A DNA stretch of 64,000 bases from Desulfovibrio sp. Its GTDB lineage: Bacteria; Desulfobacterota; Desulfovibrionia; Desulfovibrionales; Desulfovibrionaceae. Location of the stretch: positions 1-64,000 of the forward strand of contig JACRDI010000035.1 in NCBI GenBank assembly GCA_016218665.1, read 5' to 3'. The translations under genes and the position numbers were made by a program. The notes below the pieces were generated by a model. The model worked only from the letters and a program-made list of their open reading frames with translations, did no database searches and was not told the origin of the DNA. This document shows, one piece after another, positions 36,146 through 44,872 of the stretch (positions are counted from its first letter, which is position 1; each line of letters begins with the position of its first letter).

Positions 36146-36553
36146 CACATCACCTGTCCATGTTCCGGGCATCGTTCCTGGCGAGCCTTATGCTCGGCAA
36201 GTGGCCTGAAAAACAGCTTCTCTGGACACGGTTCATACGTATTCTTTAGCCTTTGCGGGCTAAAATGGCAAGATGCTGCGTAGAAAATTGCACCGATTTT
36301 TTGATTTTTTTCTATGTCAACCCAGACACTGGATAGGTTTTTTCTATTCGTTATTGATCAGAATAGGGGATACTCCCAGGATGCATGGGGCGGCGCAGGC
36401 AGGGCCGGTGCGTGGAGATCCGCAGGCCGTACAATCGGCCGTACAATCGGTCGTGCAATCGGCCTGACAATCAGCATGACAATCGGCCGGCAGAAGGCAT
36501 TCCCGGAACCGCCGCGGGCCTGACTCTTGCCTCGCCCTGCAATGACGGGGCGA
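36146..36553. other. Intergenic region with AT-rich leader and repeats
   Basis: About 400 bp between the LysR gene and the EAL-HDOD gene, both on the minus strand. It holds an AT-rich stretch (36290-36370), the hairpin TTTAGCC-N6-GGCTAAA at 36245-36264 about 100 bp before the EAL-HDOD start, and the 12-bp tandem repeats listed below. The plus-strand ORF at 36314-36523 is repetitive (R/A/M-TIG units) and has no support as a gene. Confidence 0.55.
36427..36486 (+). repeat. Five tandem 12-bp repeats
   Basis: Two exact copies of CCGTACAATCGG are followed by three diverged copies (TCGTGCAATCGG, CCTGACAATCAG, CATGACAATCGG). All keep the core CAATC. Total length is 60 bp, roughly 280-340 bp upstream of the EAL-HDOD start. 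Confidence 0.85.
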
Positions 36554-37477
36554 TCAGAAGGGCAGGACGGGCTTGCCCCGGGCCGAGGTGCGCCGCTGGC
36601 AATACAACGCCTGCTGGGCCATGCCCTGCAAGGCGTCTGTGAGAAATTCCACCACGCAGTCCGCCAATTCCACCCGCGCCCCCTCTTCTCCGAACACGGC
36701 GATCTCGGTGTCGGGCAGGGGGGGCAAGCCCAACGCCGCGGGGGCCTCGGAGATGTCCCATCCGGTGAAGGACCTGCCGAGGATGGACAGGCCCAGGCCG
36801 CCCTGCACCGCAGCCTGCAAGCCCATGATGCTGTGCGCCGTGCATGATACTCTCCAGGTGCGCTGCGCCCCCTTGAGCACGTCCAGCATCACTCGGCGGT
36901 AGGAGCAGGGCGCGGGCAGCACAACCAGCGGCAGGGTGCCGTCCGGGTCTGGAGTCACTCCCTCCGCCGCGATCCACACCAGTTGCTCGCGCCAGATGAC
37001 CCGGCCTGACTGGGGCTGGGCGTCGCGCTTGGCAATGACCAGATCCAGCGTGCCCCCGCTCAAGGCGGCCACGAGTCCGGTGCTCAGCCCGGTCACGAGA
37101 TCCAGCCGCACGCCGGGGTGGACCCGGCGGAAGCGCGCCAGCAAGGTGGGCAACTGGTGCGGGATGAAGTCCTCGGACACCCCGAGCCGGAGCCTGCCCT
37201 CCAGGGGCGGCTGCTTCATGCGGCGCATGGCTTCGTCATTCAGGGCCAGAATGCCGTGGGCGTGGCCCAACAGCACCTCCCCGTCCGGGGTGAGGGCCAC
37301 CGACCGGCTGGTGCGCGAAAGCAGCTGCCGGCCCACGATGTCCTCCAGGCGGCGTATCTGCTGGCTCACGGCGGATTGCGTGCGCCCCAGGACATCCCCG
37401 GCGGTGGTGAAGTTGCCTGTCTCGGCCACGATTGCGAAGGTTCGCAGCAGGTCGATTTCGAGATCTGGTTGTTTCAT
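36554..37477 (-). CDS. LysR-family transcriptional regulator
   Basis: A 307-residue regulator with an N-terminal winged helix-turn-helix (residues 5-65, TAGDVLGRTQSAVSQQIRRLE) and a periplasmic-binding-like effector domain. It is divergent from the small ORF and the alcohol dehydrogenase-like gene, and an ATAA-N7-TTAT site lies in the shared region, so it probably controls them and itself. The ATG at 37477 is chosen as the usual distance to the helix-turn-helix; the ribosome binding site is weak. The effector is unknown. Confidence 0.9.
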   Translation of the reverse strand: MKQPDLEIDLLRTFAIVAETGNFTTAGDVLGRTQSAVSQQIRRLEDIVGRQLLSRTSRSVALTPDGEVLLGHAHGILALNDEAMRRMKQPPLEGRLRLGVSEDFIPHQLPTLLARFRRVHPGVRLDLVTGLSTGLVAALSGGTLDLVIAKRDAQPQSGRVIWREQLVWIAAEGVTPDPDGTLPLVVLPAPCSYRRVMLDVLKGAQRTWRVSCTAHSIMGLQAAVQGGLGLSILGRSFTGWDISEAPAALGLPPLPDTEIAVFGEEGARVELADCVVEFLTDALQGMAQQALYCQRRTSARGKPVLPF

Positions 37478-37486
37478 GGTCTGTGC

Positions 37487-37501
37487 ATAACGAAAGCTTA
37501 T
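37487..37501. promoter_or_regulatory. LysR-type box
   Basis: ATAACGAAAGCTTAT is an inverted repeat (ATAA/TTAT) with the T-N11-A pattern of LysR-type sites, located 10 bp before the LysR start and about 105 bp before the divergent small ORF. Confidence 0.5.
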
Positions 37502-37605
37502 TGAAACGTAAACAACAATTAATTTCCCTTTGCGCCACGCGGTGTATATTTCGTAATCGAGCACAAGTGGAAGCGCTGAACCTCAACCCCCCAGAGGAGG
37601 ACGCC

Positions 37606-37776
37606 ATGACCTGCCAGACCCCGACCATCAACACTCCGATCTTGGAAAACCCGCCAGCCAACCCGCTGCAGCGGTCCCCAGCGATCCGCCGCCAGGCGGC
37701 AGAGCACGAGGATCGGCTGCGGCAGGGCCAGGTGGCCACCACCGACCTGCACCGCGACCTCTGGGTGGGGCCCTAG
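37606..37776 (+). CDS. Small 56-residue ORF upstream of the oxidoreductase
   Basis: MTCQTPTINTP... is a short, soluble, polar protein of 56 residues with no domain I recognise. A strong ribosome binding site (GAGGAGG, 6 nt before the ATG) sets the start; the track ORF begins far upstream inside the LysR region. The stop is 35 bp before the zinc-type dehydrogenase, and the pair is probably one transcript under the LysR regulator. The N-terminal part is rich in Thr, Pro and Asn and the C-terminal half in Arg, Gln and His. Function unknown. Confidence 0.6.
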   Translation: MTCQTPTINTPILENPPANPLQRSPAIRRQAAEHEDRLRQGQVATTDLHRDLWVGP

Positions 37777-37811
37777 CCGCGCGAACAACACGAACCGAAA
37801 GGAGAACGCCC

Positions 37812-38816
37812 ATGCAAGCCATCATCGCCACCGGGGGTTTCGCCCCCTCTGACCAGCAGGCCTTCACCGTGGAAAACCGCCCCCAACCCGTGCCGCAAGG
37901 CCGGGACATCCTGGTGGGCGTCAAGGCCATCGGCATGAATCCCGTGGACGGCAAAGTCTTTGAGCGCATGGAGCCAGGCCAGCGGCGCGTGCTGGGCTGG
38001 GACGCCTGCGGCGTGGTGCTGGCGTCCGGACCGGAGGCGAAGCGCTTCATCCCCGGCCAGCCGGTCTACTATGCCGGAGACCTGACCCGCGATGGCGCGA
38101 ACGCGGAACAGCACCTGGTGGATGAGCGCATTGTGGCCGCTGCCCCGGCGAGCCTCTCCGTGGCGGACGCGGCCAGCCTCCCGCTCACCAGCCTCACCGC
38201 CTGGGAAGGCCTGTTCGACAGGCTGGGGTTCACCCCTGCGGAGGATGCGAACCGGGGCCAGAGTCTGCTCATCATCGGCGGAGCGGGTGGGGTGGGCTCA
38301 ATGGTCACCCAGCTCGCGGCCTGGGCGGGCATAAAGGTCGCCGCCACGGCGGGCAGGCCGGAATCGGCCCAGTGGTGCCGGGACAACGGCGCAAGCGTGG
38401 TGGTTGGCCGGGGCGATCTGACCACAAACCTGGCTGCCGCGGGCCTGCCGGAGGTGGATGCCATATTCTGCACCACCCACATGGAGGAGCACTGGCAGGC
38501 CATGGCCCAGGTGCTTGCGCCGCAGGGCGGGGTGCTGCTCATCGACGACCCCGCAGGCCCCCTGGACATCACCGTGTTCAAGCGCAAGAGCGCCCGCATC
38601 TGCTGGGAGTTCATGTTCACGCGGTCCATGTTCCGCACGGCAGACATGGCCCGGCAGGGCTTCATCCTGGAGTCGGTGGCGCGGCTGGTGGACCAGGGAC
38701 GCGTGCGCGCCACCAGGGCCGAGACCCTGAGCGGCTTGAGCCCGGAAACCATACGCGCCGCGCACCTGCGCCAGCGCACCGGAACCATGGTGGGCAAGCA
38801 GGTCATCGTGCTCTGA
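37812..38816 (+). CDS. Zinc-type alcohol dehydrogenase/quinone oxidoreductase-like protein
   Basis: A 334-residue medium-chain dehydrogenase of the ZADH/quinone reductase group. The GroES-like N-terminal half contains NPVDGK and GWDACGVV, and the NAD(P)-binding half has GGAGGVGSMVTQLA. The catalytic zinc cysteine of true alcohol dehydrogenases is not evident, so NADPH-dependent reduction of quinones or enones is more likely. AAAGGAGAA precedes the ATG. It is controlled in all likelihood by the divergent LysR regulator. Confidence 0.9.
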   Translation: MQAIIATGGFAPSDQQAFTVENRPQPVPQGRDILVGVKAIGMNPVDGKVFERMEPGQRRVLGWDACGVVLASGPEAKRFIPGQPVYYAGDLTRDGANAEQHLVDERIVAAAPASLSVADAASLPLTSLTAWEGLFDRLGFTPAEDANRGQSLLIIGGAGGVGSMVTQLAAWAGIKVAATAGRPESAQWCRDNGASVVVGRGDLTTNLAAAGLPEVDAIFCTTHMEEHWQAMAQVLAPQGGVLLIDDPAGPLDITVFKRKSARICWEFMFTRSMFRTADMARQGFILESVARLVDQGRVRATRAETLSGLSPETIRAAHLRQRTGTMVGKQVIVL

Positions 38817-39077
38817 CCGGGGGAGCGGCGGGACGTTCGGGGAGGGCGCCCCCTTCCCGGAATCTTCCAGGCGTGGACAGCTGTTGCCGCTCCGGCCGGC
38901 TGCCCGCGGCGGATCGGGTCCGGCGCAGGTGGACGCCAAACTGGCGGCGAGCGACGCGCAGATCGAGGAGTTTCGGGCACTGCGAGTGTAATGCCAAAGC
39001 GGAATGCGTTGACGCAACGTTTACGGAATGTCGCGCAAAATACTGCTCGGATTCGATCAATCCTGACCATGACGGAA
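38817..39077. other. Intergenic region with a possible gene remnant
   Basis: About 260 bp after the dehydrogenase. In one plus-strand frame, 38914-38991 reads as a protein-like C-terminus (AKLAASDAQIEEFRALRV, then TAA) with no start or upstream domain. It could be the tail of a decayed gene. Otherwise I see nothing here. Confidence 0.35.
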
Positions 39078-39112
39078 AAGCCCCGCAGCGGCGTCAAACC
39101 GTTGCGGGGCGT
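39078..39112 (-). terminator. Rho-independent terminator after tRNA-Thr
   Basis: GCCCCGCAACGG pairs with CCGCTGCGGGGC (one G-T pair) on the minus strand, followed by TTTT. It lies about 10 bp past the tRNA-Thr 3' end. Confidence 0.85.
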
Positions 39113-39121
39113 TGTCTTTTC

Positions 39122-39197
39122 TGGAGCCAGCGCGGGGAGTCGAACCCCGTACCTGCTGATTACGAATCAGCTGCTCTGCCGAGTGAGCTACGCTGGC
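39122..39197 (-). tRNA. tRNA-Thr (anticodon CGT)
   Basis: GCCAGCG pairs with CGCTGGC, then discriminator T and encoded CCA on the minus strand. The anticodon loop TTCGTAA gives CGT for codon ACG. The T arm contains GGTTCGACTCC. Confidence 0.95.
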
Positions 39198-39385
39198 AAA
39201 TACCTTGAGCGGTACGTTTTTCATCGCCTGGGCTGGAACCTGTCCCGGCTGGCCATCCGGCTTGCCAAGGGGTTGCGATTCCGCTGCCCTGCCAGACGCA
39301 TTGCGCTGGCTGGCTCATGCGGGCCCTTGATACACAAGGCCGGATGGGCGGTCAAGGCGAAAATGGCCGGCCCCGGCCACAGCGG

Positions 39386-40627
39386 CTAGTCCAACCGATG
39401 CCCGCGCCGGCTCTCCCATATGGGGATCATGGGCAAGAGTTCGCCGGCCTCGGCCTTGTCGGAAATGATGAGCAGCCCCTGGGCCTGGAGCATGTCGAGC
39501 CTGGCCTCCCGGGTGCGGTCGAGCAGCGGCTGGGCCTGCAGTTCCGCGCCCAGGGCGGAGACGGTGCACGGCACCAGGCGCTCCCAGCCCAGCTGGGCTG
39601 CGGGCGGCACGATTTGCGGGCGTGCGAGGATGGGCCCGGGCACGGGCAGGGTGCGTCCGCGCAGCCAGCACACGGCGGGAAGCACCAGCGCGTGCATGAG
39701 GGCGAATACGGCCCAGGGCGTGCCCGGCAGGGCGAAGAGCAGGGTGCTGCCGCGCACGGCGGCGAACATGCTCTTGCCGGGGGTGACGCAAAGCCCCCCG
39801 AAGAGCGGCGTGAACCCGGCCGACGTGGCGGCCTGCATGATGAAGTCGCGCTGGCCGGGCCCGGTGCCCCCGGTGGTGACGATGCACTGGTAGTCCTGCG
39901 CGGCGAGCTGGCCCCCTATGACCTCCAGGTCGTTGGCGCACACTCCTGCGGCAACGTGGGGCATGTCGCGCCGGCGCAGCAGCCCCGCGACCAGAAGCAG
40001 ATTGTCGGCCGGCGTGTGGCCGGGCAGGGGCGGCGCGTCCAGGTCGTCCAGTTCGTTGCCAAGGGCCAGGGCCAGCACCCTGGGCGGCATGTAGGCCTTG
40101 GCCCGCTGCGCGCCGGAGACCGCCAGCGCCGCCAGCACCGAGGGCGTGAGGTCGTCGCCCCGGCGGACGATGCGGGTGCCGGCCTTGAGGTCCCCGCCGA
40201 CCGGGCGGACATGCTCCTGCGGCGAAAGGGGCCTTGTGAGCGCCAGCCGTCCGTCCTCCACGTGAACCGATTCCGCGGTGACGACGCAATCCGTGCCTGC
40301 GGGCAGGGGGCCGCCGGTGAGGATGCCCGCGGCCTGGCCGGGCTCAAGCGGGGCGGGCGCCGCCGTGCTCGGCCGGATCTGGCCGCTGACCGTGAAGAGC
40401 GCCGGAGTCTCCTCCGTGGCGCTCTTGGTGGCCTGGCTGGACAAGGCGTAGCCGTCCACCGTGGAGCGGGTCTCGGCCGGGGTGGAATGCGCGGCGAAGA
40501 GATCCTGGGCGCACACAAGCCCCAGCGCGTCCATGAGAGGGACTTCGAGCATCCGCGGCCCATGCTCGCGGATGTGGTGGCGGATGCGTTCGAGCGCGTG
40601 ATCGCGCGATATGCGTTCGATTGTCAC
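39386..40627 (-). CDS. moeA: Molybdopterin molybdenumtransferase MoeA
   Basis: Inserts molybdate (or tungstate) into adenylylated molybdopterin. The 413-residue protein has the N-terminal MoeA domain with STVDGYAL, the central MoCF-biosynthesis domain with TTGGTGPGQRDF and the C-terminal domain. The start is GTG, overlapping the mobA stop (GTGA), with AGGAGG upstream, so translation is coupled to mobA. Such enzymes support the formate dehydrogenases and other molybdo- or tungsto-enzymes expected in this type of anaerobe. Confidence 0.93.
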   Translation of the reverse strand: MTIERISRDHALERIRHHIREHGPRMLEVPLMDALGLVCAQDLFAAHSTPAETRSTVDGYALSSQATKSATEETPALFTVSGQIRPSTAAPAPLEPGQAAGILTGGPLPAGTDCVVTAESVHVEDGRLALTRPLSPQEHVRPVGGDLKAGTRIVRRGDDLTPSVLAALAVSGAQRAKAYMPPRVLALALGNELDDLDAPPLPGHTPADNLLLVAGLLRRRDMPHVAAGVCANDLEVIGGQLAAQDYQCIVTTGGTGPGQRDFIMQAATSAGFTPLFGGLCVTPGKSMFAAVRGSTLLFALPGTPWAVFALMHALVLPAVCWLRGRTLPVPGPILARPQIVPPAAQLGWERLVPCTVSALGAELQAQPLLDRTREARLDMLQAQGLLIISDKAEAGELLPMIPIWESRRGHRLD

Positions 40628-41328
40628 GGGGCCTCCTGGGGCGGGCGGCGAAAGCTGGCCGCCGTCTGGCGCAGGGAGCGCAGTTCGTCCGGGGTGTTGG
40701 CGTTCTGGAAGGAGAGCAGCGCGGGATCGGCCGCCAGGAGCGCCTCCGGTGGCAGGAGATTCACGCGGACCTTGGGGAAGAAGCGGATGATCTTGTGGTC
40801 GTCGCGGGCCAGCTGCTTCTCGATGTGCGGCAGGCAGCGCCGGGAGTAGAAGGCGCACAGGGGTTCGAAGTAGCCGTCGGGCTTTTGCGGCAGCACCACG
40901 TCGTCCTCCGGCCGCAGGCGGGCCTGGAGCGCCTCCACCAGGGCAGGACGCAGGAAGGGCGTGTCGCAGGCGGTGATGAACACGTGCTCCGTGCTGGCGT
41001 TGGCCAGGGCGGTGTGGATGCCTGTGAGGGAGCTGCGGCCGGGAAGGGCGTCCTGCGCCAGGCGCAGGGTCGCGCCCCCTGTGACAGGGTTGGGCACATG
41101 GCCGGCCGCGCAGATGTCGCCGTAGGGCTGGGCCTCCTTGGCCACAAGCAGCACCTCGGCGAAACGGGGAACCAGCACGGCCAGGAGCCAGTCGAGAATG
41201 CTCCGTCCATCCACGTCGAGCAATGCCTTTGCAACCCCGCCCATGCGCGTGGCCGCCCCGCCCACAAGGATGGCGGCGCTGAGTTCCGGGCCGGAGCAGA
41301 GGCGGATGTTGTGACGCATTTCACTCAT
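40624..41328 (-). CDS. mobA: Molybdenum cofactor guanylyltransferase
   Basis: Adds GMP to molybdopterin to give the guanine dinucleotide cofactor used by DMSO-reductase-type enzymes. The 234-residue protein has the nucleotide-binding signature ILVGGAATRMGGVAK near the N-terminus and TACDTPFL in the middle. The start at 41328 is one of two in-frame ATGs (the other is at 41319); the track ORF starts much earlier. The stop overlaps the moeA start by 4 bp. The divergent acetyl-CoA synthetase gene begins upstream. Confidence 0.9.
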   Translation of the reverse strand: MSEMRHNIRLCSGPELSAAILVGGAATRMGGVAKALLDVDGRSILDWLLAVLVPRFAEVLLVAKEAQPYGDICAAGHVPNPVTGGATLRLAQDALPGRSSLTGIHTALANASTEHVFITACDTPFLRPALVEALQARLRPEDDVVLPQKPDGYFEPLCAFYSRRCLPHIEKQLARDDHKIIRFFPKVRVNLLPPEALLAADPALLSFQNANTPDELRSLRQTAASFRRPPQEAP

Positions 41329-41504
41329 ATATGGCGATGCCGCCTTCAGGGCAACACATGGCCGCGACTTTTCGGGCGAAAAATGCCGGCACGCCCATGC
41401 CCCCCCTTGAGGCGCGGCCCCCTCCGGTGTATCCAGGCACACAACGGGGAGCATCTCCGGCATTCCGTCCGGCCGCGCACGCAGCGGGCCACAGGGAGCA
41501 GCAG

Positions 41505-43610
41505 GTGGAGCAGCGGGCCTTGCAGGCATTCTTCGCGCCCAGGACGGTGGCGGTCATCGGGGCCTCCGCCACGCCCGGAAAGGCCGGCAACGCCGTGGTG
41601 GCCAACATGCTGGCCGCGGGCTTCAACAAGGGACGCCTGTACCCGGTGAATCCCAAGGGCGGCAGCATCGAGGGGCTTCCCGTGGCGCGCACCGTGGGCG
41701 AACTGCCCGGCGGCATCGATCTGGCCGTGTTCGCCGTGCCGCGCGAGCACGTGCTGCCCGCCTTCGAAGCCCTGGCCGCGCGCGGCCTCAAGTCCGCCAT
41801 TGTCCTTTCCGCTGGCTTCCGCGAGGCCGGCAAGGAAGGTTACGCCCTTGAGCGCGACCTGGCCGACCTGGCCCGCAGGCACGGCGTCGCGCTGCTGGGC
41901 CCCAACTGCCTGGGCATGATGAACACCGCCCACGGCGTGAACGCGAGCTTTGCCGCCACCGCGCCCGTTCCCGGCAGCGTGGCCTTCTGCTCCCAGTCCG
42001 GCGCGCTGTGCCAGGCCATCCTCGACTGGGCGCGCGACGAGCGCTTCGGCTTCTCCAAGTTCGTGAGCCTGGGCAACAAGGCCGTGCTGAACGAGACCGC
42101 CCTGCTGAACTTCCTGGCTGGCGACCAGGACAGCAAGGTCATCATGGGCTACCTGGAGAACGTGGAGGGCGGCGAGGAGTTCGTGCGCGCCGCGCGCGAA
42201 GCCAGCAGGAAAAAGCCGGTCATCATGCTCAAGGCCGGTTCCACCAACGCCGGGGCCAAGGCGGCCAGCTCCCACACCGGGGCCATCGCCGGCTCCGACG
42301 ACGCCTGCGCCGCGGCCTTCCGGCAGAGCGGCGTTGTCCGCGCGCCGGACCTCGCCTCGCTTTTCTTCCTGGCCGAGGCCTTCGCCAGCCTGCCCCTGCC
42401 GCGCGGTCCAAACGTGGCCGTGCTTTCCAACGCCGGCGGCCCCGGCATTCTTGCGGCCGACGCCTGCGAAAAGACCAGCCTGCACATGGCCCGGCTCTCG
42501 CCGGAGACCATCCAGCGCCTGCAGGCGGAGCTGCCGCCCTACGCATCGGTGAACAATCCCGTGGACATCATCGGCGACGCCGGGGCCGAGCGCTATCGCA
42601 AGAGCCTGGAGGCCGTGCTGGACGATTCGCTGGTGCACGCCGTGCTCCTGCTCATCGCGCCCACGGCCATGGTGGAGCTGGAGGCCACGGCCACGGCCAT
42701 CGCCCAGGTTGCCCGGCGCTCGGCCAAACCGGTGATGACCTGCCTGCTGGGGCGGGCCCACGGCAGCATCGGGCGCGACATTCTGCGCCAGGCCGGGCTG
42801 CCCTGCCACGCCTTCCCGGAGCCGGCCCTGCGCTGCATCGAGGCCATGTACGCCTACGCCCAGTGGCGGCAGAAGCCCGTGCCCGTGTTCGAGCCGCCCC
42901 GGCGTGACTTGGCCGCCGCGAAACGCATTCTGGACGCCGCCGTTGCCGCAGGCGTGCAGGAGCTGGGCGGGTTCCAGGGCCGGGAGATCGCCGCGGCCTA
43001 CGGCCTGCGCACCCCGGTCACCGTGCTTGCCCGCAGCAGCGCCCAGGCCGTGCGCGCGGCCCAGGGCATGGCCGGTCCGGTGGCCCTCAAGGTGGCCTCG
43101 GCGCAGATCGGCCACGCCACGGACGTGGGCGGGGTCAAGCTCGGCCTTTCCGGTCCCGACGAAGTCGCCCGCGCTTTTCAGGAGCTTACCACCCATGTGG
43201 GGCGCATCCAGCCGGAGGCCGCCGTCTCCGGCTGCCTGGTGCAGGCCATGGCGCCCGGGGGCAGCGTGGAGGTGGTGGCGGCCATGCGGCGCGACGAGCA
43301 GTTCGGTCCGGTGCTCATGTTCGGGCTTGGCGGCATCCACTCGGAGATTTTGAAGGACGTTTCGCACCACCTGATCCCCTTGAGTCGCGACGAGGCTTTT
43401 GGCATGATCCGGTCCATACGCTCCTACCTGCTGCTGAAAGGGGTGGACGGCGAACCCGCGGCGGATCTGCGCGCCCTGGAGGATGTGCTGCTGGCTTTGG
43501 CCGCCCTGGCCCAGGACTTCCCCGAGGTCTACGAGGCGGAGCTGAACCCGGTGCTTGTGAATCATGAGGGCGCGCTGGTGGCCGAGGCGCGCCTCGCCTT
43601 CCGCGCCTGA
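41505..43610 (+). CDS. Acetyl-CoA synthetase (ADP-forming), fused alpha and beta subunits
   Basis: A 701-residue enzyme that converts acyl-CoA, ADP and phosphate to acid, CoA and ATP. The N-terminal CoA-binding domain (VAVIGASATPGKAG) and the CoA-ligase domain contain the phosphorylated-histidine motif SSHTGAIAGSD. The C-terminal ATP-grasp part has FGLGGIHSEI. I chose GTG at 41505 (GGGAG upstream), which gives the usual length near 700; the track start adds 58 residues of poor composition. It could recover energy from acetyl-CoA in pyruvate or lactate oxidation. The next gene, a DRTGG protein, is 70 bp away. Confidence 0.9.
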   Translation: MEQRALQAFFAPRTVAVIGASATPGKAGNAVVANMLAAGFNKGRLYPVNPKGGSIEGLPVARTVGELPGGIDLAVFAVPREHVLPAFEALAARGLKSAIVLSAGFREAGKEGYALERDLADLARRHGVALLGPNCLGMMNTAHGVNASFAATAPVPGSVAFCSQSGALCQAILDWARDERFGFSKFVSLGNKAVLNETALLNFLAGDQDSKVIMGYLENVEGGEEFVRAAREASRKKPVIMLKAGSTNAGAKAASSHTGAIAGSDDACAAAFRQSGVVRAPDLASLFFLAEAFASLPLPRGPNVAVLSNAGGPGILAADACEKTSLHMARLSPETIQRLQAELPPYASVNNPVDIIGDAGAERYRKSLEAVLDDSLVHAVLLLIAPTAMVELEATATAIAQVARRSAKPVMTCLLGRAHGSIGRDILRQAGLPCHAFPEPALRCIEAMYAYAQWRQKPVPVFEPPRRDLAAAKRILDAAVAAGVQELGGFQGREIAAAYGLRTPVTVLARSSAQAVRAAQGMAGPVALKVASAQIGHATDVGGVKLGLSGPDEVARAFQELTTHVGRIQPEAAVSGCLVQAMAPGGSVEVVAAMRRDEQFGPVLMFGLGGIHSEILKDVSHHLIPLSRDEAFGMIRSIRSYLLLKGVDGEPAADLRALEDVLLALAALAQDFPEVYEAELNPVLVNHEGALVAEARLAFRA

Positions 43611-43680
43611 TGCGGCGCCCAGGAGGATCGGCCCGGCGCAAAGCCCAAGCCCGCGCGCCCTGGCGCGCGAGGAGGAATCA

Positions 43681-44751
43681 ATGGCAGTAGGCGTGTATAT
43701 CGGCTCCACCACCGGCTATTCCGGCAAGAACCTCATCGCCATGTCCCTTGGCCTGCGCTTCAAGAAGCTGGGGCTCAAGGTGGGCTACATGAAGCCCGTG
43801 GGCGCCGTTCCCCGCAAAGAGGACGGCAAGCCCGGCGACGAGGACGCCATGTTCCTGCAGGAGGTCCTGGGCCTCAGGCAGGATCCCGCCCTGGTGACGC
43901 CGGTGGTGGTGAACAGGGAATTCACGCGCCGCGCCTTCAGCGAGGACGTGGGCGACCTCATGCCCGGCATCGTGGAGGCCTACGCCAGGCTCGCCGAGGG
44001 CAAGGACGTGATGATCATCGCCGGCTCCGGCAACTACCTGGGCTCCGGCACCTACTGCGGGCTCGACGGCGTGAGCGTTTCGCGTGCGCTGGGGGCCAAG
44101 ACCGTGGTCATCGACCGCTACCAGAACGAGCTCAAGTACGACTACCTGCTGCGCTGCCGCGAGGCCCTGGGCGACGACCTGGCCGGCGTCATCCTGAACG
44201 ACATCCCCGAGCACTACCGGCCTGAGGTGGACGAGCTGCTGGTGCCGTTCTTCCGCCGCAAGGGGGTGGAGGTGCTGGGCGTCATCGCCTCCGATCCCAT
44301 CATGAGCGCCATCAAGGTGAGCGACCTGGCCGAACGCCTGGGCGGCAAGGTCATCAGCGCCCACCACAAGGCCGACCGCGTGGTGGAGAACTTCCTCATC
44401 GGCACCATGCAGGTGGAGAACTTCCTGGCCCACTTCGTGCGGCACAAGAACTCGGCCATCATCGTCGGCGGCGACCGCTCCGACGTGCAGCTGGTGGCCC
44501 TGGAGGGCAGCTGCCCCTGCCTCATCCTCACGGGCAACCTGCACCCCAACGACATCATCCTCACCCGCTCGGAGGTGCTCCAGACGCCCATCATCATGGT
44601 GCGCGAGGACACCTTCGCCGTGGCCAAGAAGATGGAGAACATCCTTTCGCGGCACAAGCTGCGCGACATGCTCAAGGTGAACCACGGCGTGCGCCTGGTG
44701 GGCGACGCCCTGGACTTCGAGCTGCTGCTCAAGCGCCTGGGCATGGAGTGA
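43681..44751 (+). CDS. Phosphotransacetylase-like protein with P-loop and DRTGG domains
   Basis: A 356-residue cytoplasmic protein that matches the N-terminal regulatory half of long Pta enzymes: a dethiobiotin-synthetase-like P-loop domain (residues 1-190, starting VYIGSTTGYSGKN) and a DRTGG domain (about 210-320). The C-terminal catalytic phosphotransacetylase domain is absent, so it should not form acetyl-CoA by itself. GAGGAGG precedes the ATG. Its position directly after the ADP-forming acetyl-CoA synthetase suggests regulation of that enzyme or of acetate metabolism; this is an inference. Confidence 0.88.
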   Translation: MAVGVYIGSTTGYSGKNLIAMSLGLRFKKLGLKVGYMKPVGAVPRKEDGKPGDEDAMFLQEVLGLRQDPALVTPVVVNREFTRRAFSEDVGDLMPGIVEAYARLAEGKDVMIIAGSGNYLGSGTYCGLDGVSVSRALGAKTVVIDRYQNELKYDYLLRCREALGDDLAGVILNDIPEHYRPEVDELLVPFFRRKGVEVLGVIASDPIMSAIKVSDLAERLGGKVISAHHKADRVVENFLIGTMQVENFLAHFVRHKNSAIIVGGDRSDVQLVALEGSCPCLILTGNLHPNDIILTRSEVLQTPIIMVREDTFAVAKKMENILSRHKLRDMLKVNHGVRLVGDALDFELLLKRLGME

Positions 44752-44872
44752 CGGGCCACGTTTTTTCGTGTAGGATGCCTGAAATGCGCTTGCAGGACCT
44801 GATGATCTGACCGGCCGCCTGCGAGAGGAAAACCGGCACTCCCCCCATCCACGACACCAGACAGGAGACTTC

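Noticed and set aside
36427-36486. CRISPR array
   Set aside because: Units are contiguous 12-mers without spacers and no cas gene is present in the window.
36314-36523. 69-residue ORF with RTIG-type repeats
   Set aside because: The repeats come from the 12-bp tandem DNA repeat, and other frames give similar periodic peptides; no evidence of translation.
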